Positions 11,954 to 22,500 of a stretch of 64,000 nucleotides of DNA are shown here, one piece after another. The notes under the pieces were generated by a model. The model had not been told where the DNA came from. It worked only from the letters and a program-made list of their open reading frames with translations, and ran no database searches. Every line of letters starts with the position of its first letter. The first letter of the stretch is position 1. Source of the DNA: Rhipicephalus microplus (lineage: Eukaryota > Arthropoda > Arachnida > Ixodida > Ixodidae); the NCBI RefSeq assembly GCF_043290135.1, contig NC_134700.1, positions 77,975,000-78,038,999 on the forward strand. The letters run 5' to 3'. Both the position numbers and the translations under genes were made by a program.

Positions 11954-14900
11954 GTTGGTAGCCGTTGATGGGTAAAACCGGTCACAGAAACGTCTTCTTC
12001 AGCCTCCTTTTCGCTCTCATCGATGGAGCTGCTGCACTTGAACCGCAAGTTGACAGGCACATTCCTGAAGCCCAGGACGTGGCCCCTTTTTCATGCATGA
12101 CTATGCGCAGGTTGACCCTAGTTCCCACATGTTCTTAGGACAAATCAGAGTAATACACCTATGATTTGGTGTAGCAGTGCGGTGGGACGATCCCTGTTCG
12201 ATTCATGATACAGAACCGCTTCAATGCATTCGACATCAGTCAAAAGTACACCATTTGCTTGTTGACGTTGAACAATGTGAGCACCCGAGTGCCTCCACCC
12301 TCCTCACCTGTTAAGAGTCCAGCTGCGATGCTGATACGGACACTGTTAAGGGCACCTTGTTGGTAGCCGTTGATGGGTAAAACCTGTCAGAGAAACGTCT
12401 TCTTCAGCCTCCTTTTTGCTCTCATCGTTGGAGCTGCTGCACTTGAACCGCAGGTTGACAGGCACACTCCTGAAGCCCAGGACGTGGCCCCTTTTTCATG
12501 CATGAGTATTCGCAGGTTGACCCTAGTGCCCACATGTTCTTCGGACAAATCAAAGTAACACACCTCTGATTTGGTGTAGCAGTGTGGTGTGACGATCCCT
12601 GTCCGATTCATGATACAGAACCGCTTCGATGTACTCAACATCAGCTAAAAGTACACAATGTGCTGGTTGCCGTTGAACAATGTGATCACCCCCGTGCCTC
12701 CACCCTCCTCACCTGTTAAGAAGTCTAGCTGCGATGCTGATACAGACACTGTTATGGGCGCCTTGTTGGTAGCCGTTGATGGGTGAAACCTCTCAAAGAA
12801 ACGTCTTCTTCAGCCTCCTTTTCGCTCTCATTGTTGGAGCTGCTGCACTTGAACTGCAGGTTGACAGGCACATCCCTGAAGCCTAGGACGCGGCCCCTTT
12901 TTATCGCGCATGACTATGCGCAGGTTGACCCTAGTGCCCACATGTTCTTTGGACAAATCAGAGTAATACACCTATGATTTGGTGTAGCAGTGTGGTTGGA
13001 CGATCCCTGTTCGATTCATGATACTGAACTGCTTCAGTGCATTCGACATCAGCTAAAAGTACACCATGTGCTGGTTGACATGAACAATGTGATCACCCGT
13101 GTGCCTCCACCCTCCTCACCTGTTAAGAAGTCTAGCTGCGATGCTGATACAGACACTGTTATGGGCGCCTTGTTGGTAGCCGTTGATGGGTGAAACCTCT
13201 CAGAGGAACGTCTTCTTCAGCCTCCTTTTCGCTCTCATTGTTGGAGCTGCTGCACTTGAACTGCAGGTTGACAGGCACATCCCTGAAGCCTAGGACGCGG
13301 CCCCTTTTTATCGCGCATGACTATGCGCAGGTTGACCCTAGTGCCCACATGTTCTTTGGACAAATCAGAGTAATACACCTATGATTTGGTGTAGCAGTGT
13401 GATGGGACGATCCCTGTTCGATTCATGATACTGAACTGCTTCAGTGCATTCGACATCAGCTAAAAGTACACCATGTGCTGGTTGACATGAACAATGTGAT
13501 CACCCGTGTGCCTCCACCCTCCTCACCTGTTAAGAAGTCTAGCTGCGATGCTGATACAGACACTGTTAAGGGCACCTTGTTGGTAGCCCTTGATGGGTGA
13601 AACCTCTCAGAGAAATGTCTTCTTCAGCCTTATTTTCGCTCTCATCGTTGGAGCTGCTGCACTTGAACCGCAGGTTGACAGGCACATTCCTGAAGCCTAG
13701 GACGCGGCTCCTTCTTTCATGCATGACTATGCGCAGGTTGAACCTAGTGCCCACATGTTCTTTGGACAAATCAGAGTAATAAACCTATGATTTGGTGTAG
13801 CAGTGTGGTGTGACAATCCCTGTCCGATTCATGATACAGAACTGCTTCAATGCATTCGACATCAGCTAAAATTGCACTATGTGCTGGTTGACGTTGAACA
13901 ATGTGAGCATCCGCGTGCCTCCACCCTCCTCGTTTGTAATGAAATTCAGCTGCAATGGTTACACAGACACTGTTATGGGCACCTTGTTGGTAGCCGTTGA
14001 TGGGTAAAACCTGTCAGAGAAACGTCTTCTTCAGCCTCCTTTTCGCTCTCATCGTTGGAGCTGCTGCACTTGAACCGCAGGTTGACAGGCACATTCTTGA
14101 AGCCCAGGACGCGGCCCTTTTTTTCATGCATGACTATGCGCAGGTTGACCCTAGTGCCCACATGTTCTTTGGACAAATCAGATTTATAAACGTATGATAT
14201 GGTGTAGCAGTGTGGTGTGACGATCCCTGTCCGATTCATGATACAGAATTGCTTCGATGCATTCAACATTAGCTAAAGGTACACCATGTGCTGGTGGATG
14301 TTGAACAATGTGATCACCTGCGTGCCTCCACCCTCCTCACCTGTTAAGAAGTCTAGCTGCGATGCTGATACAGACACTATTATGGGCGCCTTGTTGGTAG
14401 CCGTTGATGGGTGAAACCTCTCAGAGAAATGTCTTCTTCAGCCTTATTTTCGCTCTCATCGTTGGTGCTGCTGCACTTGAACTGCTGGTTGACAGGCACA
14501 CCCCTGAAGCCTAGGACGCGGCCCCTTTTTTCACGCATGACTATGCGCACGTTGACCCTAGTGCCCACATGTTCTTTTGACAAATCAGAGTAATACACCT
14601 ATGATTTGGTGTAGCAGTGTGGTGTGACGATTCCTGTCCGATTCATGATACATAACCGCTTTGATGCATTCGACATCAGTCAAAAGTACACCATGTGCTG
14701 GTTGACGTTGAACAATGTGAGCACCCTCGTGCCTCCACCCTCCTCACCTGTTAAGAAGTCTAGCTGCGATGCTGATACAGACACTGTTATGGGCGCCTTG
14801 TTGCTAGCCAATGATGGGTGAAACCTCTCAGAGGAACGTCTTTTTCAGCCTCCTTTTCGCTCTCATCGTTGGAGCTGCTGCACTTGAACTGCAGGTTGAC

Positions 14901-15203
14901 AGGCACATTCCTGAAGCCTAGGATGCAGCCACTTTTTTTACGCATGACTGTGCGCAGGTTGACCCTGGCGCCCACATGTTTTTCGGACAAATCAAAGTAA
15001 CACACCTCTGATTTTGTGTAGCAGTGTGGTGTGACGATCCCTGTCCGATTCATGATACAGAACCGCTTCTATGCATTCAACATCAGCGAAAAGTACACCA
15101 TGTGCTGGTTGACGTTCAACAATGTTAGCACCCGCGTGCCTCCACCCTCCTCATGTGTAAAGAAGTCTAGCTGCGACGATGACATAGACACTGGTATGGG
15201 CGC
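11954..15203. repeat. Tandem satellite array, right block
   Basis: The same ~407-bp satellite continues after the L1 TSD, with landmarks near 11954, 12357, 12763, 13170, 13577, 13981, 14390 and 14798. The two monomers at about 12360-13180 match those at about 2530-3340 very closely. The array ends around 15203, where the expected GGGCGCCTTGTTGG is replaced by unrelated sequence (GGGCGCGTCCAAG). Confidence 0.95.
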
Positions 15204-15891
15204 GTCCAAGCTCTGTTCAACTTCCTTGTTCTCAGGAATGCCTGCACTGCTAGCGTCATCACGAACCTCTCCAGCCTCGCAATGCTACGAAGGTCAGTGG
15301 CCGACACGCTGCGCCTTCTGGTTTCTGAACCACTTCGCAACATTGTCAGTAAAATTCAGGTTCTTTCGATGTTGTGAAACCAACTCTCACCACTCCGCGC
15401 CTGAGATGCACCACCGGAGGTGGTATAGTATAGTGGGACGAGGTAACGTACTGCCACTATTTGCGTGATTTACTCGTTGGTCGCTTGAATAGGAAGTAAA
15501 CGCTGTAGAACTTTTCGTTAACCTAAGAAAAGCCTCTATTTACAGACTGTATAGAAGATATATACATAAGTACGCTTATACAATTTACAAAAAAAAGAAC
15601 TCTCCGTTAATCATGGAGGAAAGAAAAACTAAGGAGAGGCCCTCGCCATCCAAGCTGCAGCGCAAAAAGTGTGGTGGAAGTCCCATGCTCTTTTTCGCAA
15701 CGGCTGCTGGGATTCCTTGGACACGCCGTCGCACGCCGCTGGCTCGTGTACTCTGCTCCACCACCACAGGGGCGGCCACAGAGTTGCGAATATGCATTTT
15801 TATGCGATTGTTTCATTTCGCAGATGACGCACGGTTTTGGAAGCCTACAGTGAACGTAGCTTTTCACGACTGTGTGTTTAGTTAATTCGGC
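15204..15891. other. Unassigned sequence right of the satellite
   Basis: No repeat unit or recognisable protein. A short ATG ORF on the plus strand (15613-15885, 90 codons) and overlapping minus-strand ORFs have no motif I know, and the composition does not favour either strand as coding. Confidence 0.4.
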
Positions 15892-16215
15892 ATGCAGACG
15901 CATGTGGTCGTTTTTAGCGCCGCAGCTTCCGTGTTAGCCTTTGGCACTGCGCTGTTGTGTCCCTTAGCGGTAAAATGCTACATTTGCAAGAAAGAAAGAT
16001 TAAAAAAAGAAAAACCTCTTAATCTGGAAGACGGCGGTGTCTCGTTCCCGCGCACGACGGTGACAACCATTGGAAAGCATTGGCCCCAAGCGCTCAGTGA
16101 AGGTTTCAGTGTCAAGGGTAGAAAAGACGTGCCTGACCCAATATTGTTTCACTCTGTAAGGCGATTTGAAAAGAAAATTGGAGCACTTGGATTTTTTCGC
16201 TTTTGTGCGCGGTAA
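15892..16215 (+). CDS. Hypothetical small ORF (107 aa), uncertain
   Basis: ATG-initiated ORF. The first 30 residues are hydrophobic (VVVFSAAASVLAFGTALLC), like a signal-anchor, and are followed by a lysine-rich stretch (KKERLKKEK) and a charged tail. No domain is recognised. A plus-strand AATAAA lies downstream at 16576-16581, convergent with the transposase gene on the other strand. It may be a real small gene or an exon, or chance; a minus-strand ORF overlaps much of it. Confidence 0.25.
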   Translation: MQTHVVVFSAAASVLAFGTALLCPLAVKCYICKKERLKKEKPLNLEDGGVSFPRTTVTTIGKHWPQALSEGFSVKGRKDVPDPILFHSVRRFEKKIGALGFFRFCAR

Positions 16216-16673
16216 GTTTATGTGCACCAAAGTTTTCTTCTATGCGGTCGTAGATGACCGACCCGTGCCACTGTAGGCTAGTGTATCACGACGTGCGTGT
16301 GAAGACACACACAGGCCAGGGATAATCTGGAGGCGCCGCTTGCGCCTACGTAAGACCAATTCAGATGTTGCTGTTAGATTACGTCGCGTAGAGTTACTGT
16401 ATATAGTGACTGTATACAGTAACTGTATATGCTACCTTTAGGTAGCATATACAGTGAGTCTAAAATGTCACGTGCTCTGAACTTACCGTTTCTCCTGGAA
16501 AAACAAAAAAAGCGATCGAGCTGTCCGCGGTGAGCATCCTGCCGAATTTCACCATTGCTTTCTTGCATTCAGCTGAATAAACATGAAGCACAAAGTTGAA
16601 AATTTATTGTAAAAGCTCAGTACGCTTGCACACAGTAAAACACGGCAACGGTGATGAACAACAACTGCACGAG
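16216..16673. other. Convergent 3' region between small ORF and transposase
   Basis: No gene. It holds a perfect palindrome (16422-16455), a plus-strand AATAAA (16576-16581) and a minus-strand AATAAA (16608-16603) placed about 65 nt beyond the end of the transposase-like coding sequence. Confidence 0.5.
16422..16455. repeat. Perfect inverted repeat, 15-bp arms
   Basis: ACTGTATATGCTACC (16422-16436), a TTTA spacer, then the exact reverse complement (16441-16455). Related ACTGTATA words occur just upstream (16396-16420). It sits just beyond the 3' end of the P-like gene; whether it is part of an element terminus is unknown. Confidence 0.8.
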
Positions 16674-17764
16674 TTATTGCCCCTTAAACTGAGTAAATTT
16701 TGTGAACATTTGCCGGACCTGGACACTGTGCAGGCCCTCCGTTGCATGCTTACCAACATGGAACAACCGCACGTTAGCGTAAGTTTCAGCAACACTCCTA
16801 ACAAGATGTATGTAGTGGTTGTCCAATGGGCGGTTGTCGAACATATGCTGATCATGTAGCTCAGTGAAACGCTGTTTGCCATGAAAAAAATCAAGGACTT
16901 CATGCACAATATCTAGTAGCAGTGACTTTGATTGATGCCAACTTATTCAGGCGCACTGTAGTCCTGATCATAGTCTCTGATTTCCGACATATTTTCAACA
17001 CACTTTCAGATGGATATGTCAGCCCTCCTCTGTTTTTTCGCTCAATTAGTGAGTGTGTGCTCCCTCGTTCTCTTGTAAGCAGTGCACTAGTGCAGTGCTC
17101 ACAAGTCAATTTTGTGGCCAGTTTATGTGCTACATACCCTGCCATACAGGTCACAATATGTCCACCACATTCACCAATGTAGCCAGGAGCTATGATGTAG
17201 TCGTGGTCAGCAGCTGTTATTGCAGACTGTTCAACAGCATCGCTGTCAAGGAGTTGCCACCTTTCTGCCGATTTATTCAGCAGTACGGTAGAAGGAGCCT
17301 TGGAAGTGCTGTTGCATGAAAGTATGGCGATGCTGTCTAAGCTCAAACAGTTGCTTGTTGAGACATCAGCTAGTTCATTCTGGACGATTACTTTTTTGAG
17401 TGCAGCACGAAACTGCTGCGTGGTCGGGTTGTCGTTATGTCCACCGTGTGCTCGAATCAGGCCAAAAAACAGTTCTAGGTGGTCTTGGCAAATTTTGTGG
17501 GCCGGAATGTACTTTAGCAGACGTTTTTCAGAGACAACAAAAATGAAGAAGACTAATCAGGCTTTGCATGCAGATAATGAAACCCAAAAAACCTGTTTTT
17601 CAGCCTGTTTCAATCACTCGTCTCCCAGTTCCAGGCTCCTTCAAGGAGGAGAGATAGTGTGTTGTGTTTTGGAACATAGCATTAACAGCTTCGATATTCT
17701 TTTCAATTACAGGTTTCTTCCAACCTTTTTGATATACACTTCTTGAATTCAGAACATCGAAGGT
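16674..17764 (-). pseudogene. P-like transposase, C-terminal third
   Basis: Read from 17764 down, this continues exactly where the block ending at 23609 stops (the motif TFDVL is in the TSD). Landmarks are a KTGFLGF block near 17600, QDHLELFFGLIRAHGG near 17490, a hydrophobic GYVAHKLA segment with C-x2-C (CEHC) near 17110, the RKNRGGLTYPS block near 17040, and a DNHYIHLVRSVAETYANVRL C-terminus ending in a stop at 16674. DHLELFF followed by R-x-x-GG is a hallmark of THAP9/P transposases. At least three frame changes (near 17600, 17530 and 16915) break it. A minus-strand AATAAA follows at 16608-16603. Confidence 0.88.
17751..17764. repeat. Target-site duplication, left flank of L2
   Basis: AGAACATCGAAGGT is repeated at 23609-23622; with two more shared bases (TC) the match extends to 16 bp. 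It lies inside the transposase exon. Confidence 0.95.
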
Positions 17765-18295
17765 CCCCGCAGGGGCGCCTGCGCAAGTAGGCGTTTGGTG
17801 TGTAGCGACACCACGGACCCGAGCTAACGGGGGAGTTTCTACTCCCTCCCACGCCTTGCCGTGCGTGGCTTTGCCGTGTCCGGGGAAAAGGGGATCCTGG
17901 GGGTTGAGCCGACGCTGGGTGATTGGACCTTTAAGGCCCCCCGGCAGAGGCAACACACCCCTTTGGCCCCGGCTTCACGTAGACGGCACCCCTGGGCTGA
18001 CCCACCCAGGGGAAATCGGCAGTCGCCTTTTCCTATCTCTCTCTCTCTACATCTTCGTCTTTTGTTCTCACTTTACATCTTTCCTGTCTTCTACTCTCTT
18101 CTGTATACTTCCAATTTTCCTGGCGGCAAGGGTTAACCCTGTGCAAATAGCCTACCTTGGTCTAGGCGCATTGGGTTATGGCAGTGTTGTACGGCTGACG
18201 TCTGCAAGCTTTCAGCACCTGTAGACTTGCAGCGTCCCCTTGTTGGGCTCCGTGGTGGGTGGCCGCCAACGCTGCTGAACAAAAATAAGACCGGC
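17765..18295 (+). promoter_or_regulatory. Conserved structured 5' UTR of the LINE (L2 copy)
   Basis: About 530 nt, strongly conserved at 6204-6721 (L1), 37945-38469 (L4), 43932-44462 (L5) and 58962-59487 (L9). The first 150 nt contain successive perfect inverted repeats: CCCC/GGGG at the very start, CGCCT/AGGCG, TGGTGT/ACACCA, CCCG/CGGG, GGGAG/CTCCC and CCACGC/GCGTGG. A long pyrimidine tract (TTTTCCTATCTCTC) follows. I infer an internal promoter and a folded RNA leader, as expected for LINEs that must carry their own promoter. An open frame without an ATG start runs through it in several copies and is not called. Confidence 0.55.
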
Positions 18296-19480
18296 ATGCA
18301 AGGCGCATTTCCTCTTTTATCTGATCGTACCGGCCTAAAGCGGGTACGCACCGACGACATAAATATCTTCAACCAGCCAATAGAAACTTTTCCCCACTTC
18401 CACGTCATTCACTGTGAAAAAACCGGAAAGCAAGCCAGGACCGTATCTCCTTTCGTAGTTGCCAGGTGTCTTACGGAAACTCTCGGGGCTGGATACAAAG
18501 TAACCAAAATGGCGAGCGGAGACCTTCTTCTAGAAATTCGGGACAAAGCACAATATGAAAAGCTAAACAGCCTCTCAACGTTTGGTGACGTACCGATCAC
18601 CATAACACCACACCGATCCATGAACACCACTCGCGGAGTGGTATCTGATGCAGACTTACTTGAGCTCACCGAAACTGAACTTTTGGAAGGGTGGAAGAGC
18701 CAAAATGTCAATAACGTACAGAGAATTATCATCAGAAGAGATAATAAGGAAATTCCAACGAAACACTTGATACTCACGTTTGCATCCAGTAAACTACCAG
18801 ATTCCATTCAAACAGGGTACACGAAAACATCTATCAGGCCGTATATACCAAATCCTCGTCGTTGCTTCCAATGCCAGAAGTATGGCCATGGCTCTAAGAC
18901 CTGTCGTGGTCGCCAGACTTGTGCACAATGTGGAGTCCTAGGCCACGTGTCCGAGAACTGCAAAGAACCGGCACACTGTGTGAACTGCGAAGGAAACCAT
19001 GCCGCATATTCACGCTCCTGCACATACTGGAAAAAAGAAAAAGAAATAATTACATTGAAGGTGAAGGAGAACATTACGTTTAAGGAAGCACGGCGAAGAG
19101 TCGCTCCATTCTATGGACCTACATACGCTGATGCGGCGCGTCAGGGGGCACCGCCGCACCAGCCCTCGCTACCCCTTCGGCCCGCGCAGAGCGAGCCGTC
19201 GGCTGTGGCACCTGCCCCCAAGGCGGCTGTAGCCCAGGCTACACCGCCTACTCTCAAACAGAGACCGGAGACTCCAGAGTCTTCTGGTCTCAAGGCCTCC
19301 CCTCACCAGGCGAGGCCCAAAATCCAAAGTAACAGCCCGCACGTGCGGACATCCAGTGCCTCCGAGGAGGCAATGGATACGTCGGCACCCTTGGTGCCGA
19401 AAGAGCGGCGTGGCTCCTTGGAGCGCGCCAAGAAAACAAAAAAGCAAATAACAGGGCCTGGTGATGGCCCTGTTAAGTGA
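18296..19480 (+). CDS. L2 ORF1, Gag-like zinc-knuckle protein (394 aa), intact
   Basis: Predicted nucleic-acid-binding protein that forms the retrotransposon RNP in the cytoplasm. The ATG at 18296 is chosen because M-x-x-AFPLLSDR...KRVRTDD aligns with the L4 start. Three CCHC knuckles begin near residue 189: CFQCQKYGHGSKTC, CAQCGVLGHVSENC, CVNCEGNHAAYSRSC. A lysine/glutamate-rich segment (KKEKEIITLKVKENI) and a proline/alanine-rich tail with the conserved block EEAMDTSAPLVPKERR follow. The stop at 19478-19480 directly follows a perfect RNA hairpin. ORF2 starts 64 nt downstream. Confidence 0.93.
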   Translation: MQGAFPLLSDRTGLKRVRTDDINIFNQPIETFPHFHVIHCEKTGKQARTVSPFVVARCLTETLGAGYKVTKMASGDLLLEIRDKAQYEKLNSLSTFGDVPITITPHRSMNTTRGVVSDADLLELTETELLEGWKSQNVNNVQRIIIRRDNKEIPTKHLILTFASSKLPDSIQTGYTKTSIRPYIPNPRRCFQCQKYGHGSKTCRGRQTCAQCGVLGHVSENCKEPAHCVNCEGNHAAYSRSCTYWKKEKEIITLKVKENITFKEARRRVAPFYGPTYADAARQGAPPHQPSLPLRPAQSEPSAVAPAPKAAVAQATPPTLKQRPETPESSGLKASPHQARPKIQSNSPHVRTSSASEEAMDTSAPLVPKERRGSLERAKKTKKQITGPGDGPVK

Positions 19481-19528
19481 ACTCAAACTCCCCGTCTAAA
19501 CAGCCACTTGTTTTTCGTACACACAGCA
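19451..19528 (+). promoter_or_regulatory. L2 ORF1-end hairpin and ORF2 leader box
   Basis: ACAGGGCC (19451-19458) pairs perfectly with GGCCCTGT (19466-19473), ending 4 nt before the stop. TACACACAGCA is at 19518-19528, 16 nt before the ORF2 ATG at 19545. Confidence 0.6.
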
Positions 19529-19544
19529 TTATTTTACATTCACC

Positions 19545-22500
19545 ATGAACACTCAAATTATACAATGGAACGTCAGGGGCCTTCTCAGAAACCTTGACGA
19601 CATCCAAGAACTCCTACACGAACACTCACCAAAAGTGCTGTGTGTACAAGAAACACACCTTAATTCAAAACACACAAATTTTCTTCGCAAATACGTTATT
19701 TTTCGAAAGGACCGTGATGATGCCGTGACATCATCCGGAGGTGTTGCCATCATAGTGAATCAAGAAATTGCATGCACACACTTACAACTCCAAACATCCC
19801 TTGAGGCAGTGGCTGTTCGAGCGGTTCTTTTTGATAAACTGATCACAATCTGCACGATTTACATTCCTCCTAGTTATCAGCTACAAAAACGTGATTTACA
19901 CTCTTTAATTGATGAACTTCCGGAACCTTATGTTCTCCTTGGAGACTTTAATGCGCATAGCAGGCTATGGGGAGACTCTCGGTATGACGCGCGAGGTCGA
20001 CTGATCGAACAGTTCCTTCTCTCGTCGAGCGCGTGTCTCCTAAACCGAAAAGAACCAACCTATTATAATCTTGCCAATAACACCTACTCCTCCATAGACC
20101 TGAGCATAGTATCTCCATCTCTTGTGCCTCTACTCCAGTGGAAAGTCGTCAGTAATCCGTACGGAAGTGACCACTTCCCCGTAGTTTTGAGCACGACAGT
20201 AATTGAGTGTCCATCACGTGTTCCCAAGTGGCTCATAAACAGAGCCGACTGGGAACAGTTTTATACTATTGCTAGTCTAGGTTGGAATGACATCCGTACT
20301 TTGAACATTGATGTTGCGGTGAACTACTTCACAGCGTTTTTGATCGATGCTGCAACAAAATGCATCCCACAAACAAATGGACACCCTGGAAAACGACGTG
20401 TGCCATGGTGGAACTCTGAATGCCGAAACGCGCGCAAACAGCAAAACAGAGCTTGGAGGCTGCTTCGGAACTCGCCGACAGCCGAAAATCTTGAAACCTT
20501 CAAGAAAATAAAGTCTCAAGGCAGGAGAACGCGTCGGCAGGCCAGAAGAGAAAGCTGGCAGAAGTTTTTATCAGGGGTTAATTCATACACACAGGAGGCT
20601 AAAGTCTGGGACATGGTCCATAGGATAGCAGGAAAACAAGTACACACACTTCCACTCGTAAACACTCAGGGTGATACCTTGGAAGATCAGGCAAACTTCC
20701 TCGGTGCACACTTCGAACAGGTATCCAGCTCGTCCCACTATACTGACACTTTCCAAAAATACAGAACAAGAATAGAAAAGCAGAAACTTGAACACAAATC
20801 CACTAGATACGAGGGATATAACCAAGCTTTCAGTCTTGCTGAGCTCCGAACATCTCTGAACTCCTGCAGTACTTCTGCCCCAGGTTCTGACCGTGTGATG
20901 TATGAAATGTTAAAGAACCTACCAAACGAAACCCGTAAAACCTTACTTTGTTTGTACAATGCTATTTGGTCTTCTGGCACTATTCCTACCTCCTGGAAAG
21001 AGGCTATTGTTATTCCCATTTTGAAAGAGGGCAAGGACCCTTCTTTACCCTCGAGTTATAGGCCTATAGCACTTACAAGCTGCTTGTGCAAAGTCTTCGA
21101 AAAAATGATAAACTGCCGACTTGTACATTTCCTTGAAACAAATAATTTGCTCGACCCATTTCAGTGCGGGTTTCGAGAAGGTAGATCCACCACAGACCAC
21201 CTTGTTCGTATCGAGGCACAGATCAGAGACGCCTTCGTCCATAAACAATATTTTCTCTCTGTGTTCCTAGATATCGAAAAGGCGTATGATACAACATGGC
21301 GGTTCGGCATTCTAAGAGACCTGTCTCACCTTGGTGTGCGCGGAAGAATGTTTCATATAATCGAAAGTTACCTGTCAAAGCGGACATTCCGTGTCCGTCT
21401 GGGCAGTGTGCTTTCCCAAACATTTGTCCAGGAAACAGGCATGCCACAAGGTGGCGTGCTTAGTTGCACACTTTTTATTATCAAAATGAACTCTTTGCAC
21501 TTGTTCATTCCCCGCAATATGTTCTATTGTACATATGTCGACGACGTTCAGCTTGGCTTCAAGTCATGCAACTTGGCCATGTGTGAGCGGCAGGTTCAGC
21601 TGGGTTTAAATAAGATCTCCAAATGGGCAGATGAAAACGGATTTCGACTTAACCCACAAAAAAGCACGTGTGTTTTGTTCTCTCGAAAGAGAGGCATGCA
21701 CTCGGAACCTGACATTCGACTGAACGGGCAACGTCTGTCCGTCAAAGCTGAGCATAAATTCTTAGGCCTAATCTTGGACAACAGGTTGACCTTCGTGCCG
21801 TACATCAAGTATCTAAAAACAAAATGTTTAAAAGCCATGAATGTTTTAAAAGTGTTGTCACGTACTACTTGGGGTAGTGATAGGCAATGCCTCATGAACC
21901 TCTATAGAAGCCTCATTCGCACCCGCTTAGATTATGGGGCCGTTGTCTATCAGTCTGCTACTCAAAGTGCCTTGAAGATGCTGGACCCCGTGCACCATTT
22001 GGGCATCCGCCTTTCTACGGGTGCTTTTCGCACCAGCCCCGTAGAAAGCCTTTACGTTGAGTCAAATGAGTGGTCGCTTCATCTGCAACGAACCTACATG
22101 TCCTTTGTTTATTTCCTTAAGGTGAAAGCAGACAAGAGGCACCCCTCATACTCTACTATAAATGACTTGTCGAGCTCCATTCTTTTTCAAAACAGGCCTT
22201 CAATGAGGCAGCCCTTCTCAGTTCGCCTGAAGGGTCTAGCCGAGGACACTGGAGTGTCACTCGAACACAATTTAATGGCTCCTGTAGCATACCCGCCACC
22301 GTGGCAGTGGCAGACTATAGATTGCGATGTGTCTTTTTTAGAAGTTACTAAACATGCGCCTATTGCCCATATTCGAACATACTTCTTGGAACTTCAACAC
22401 AAATACACACGTCCTGAGTTTTTTACAGATGCCTCTAAGTCCAACTCCTCTGTGTCCTACGCTGCTGTTGGCCCTTCCTTTTCGGATGCTGGCCCTCTAC

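Noticed and set aside
15613..15885. 90-aa plus-strand ORF as a gene
   Set aside because: Overlapping minus-strand ORFs are equally long, no domain is visible, and nothing shows which strand codes.
20277..21895. Minus-strand ORFs of 60-100 aa opposite LINE ORF2, seen in every copy
   Set aside because: They are shadows of the conserved sense frame and have no independent starts or motifs.
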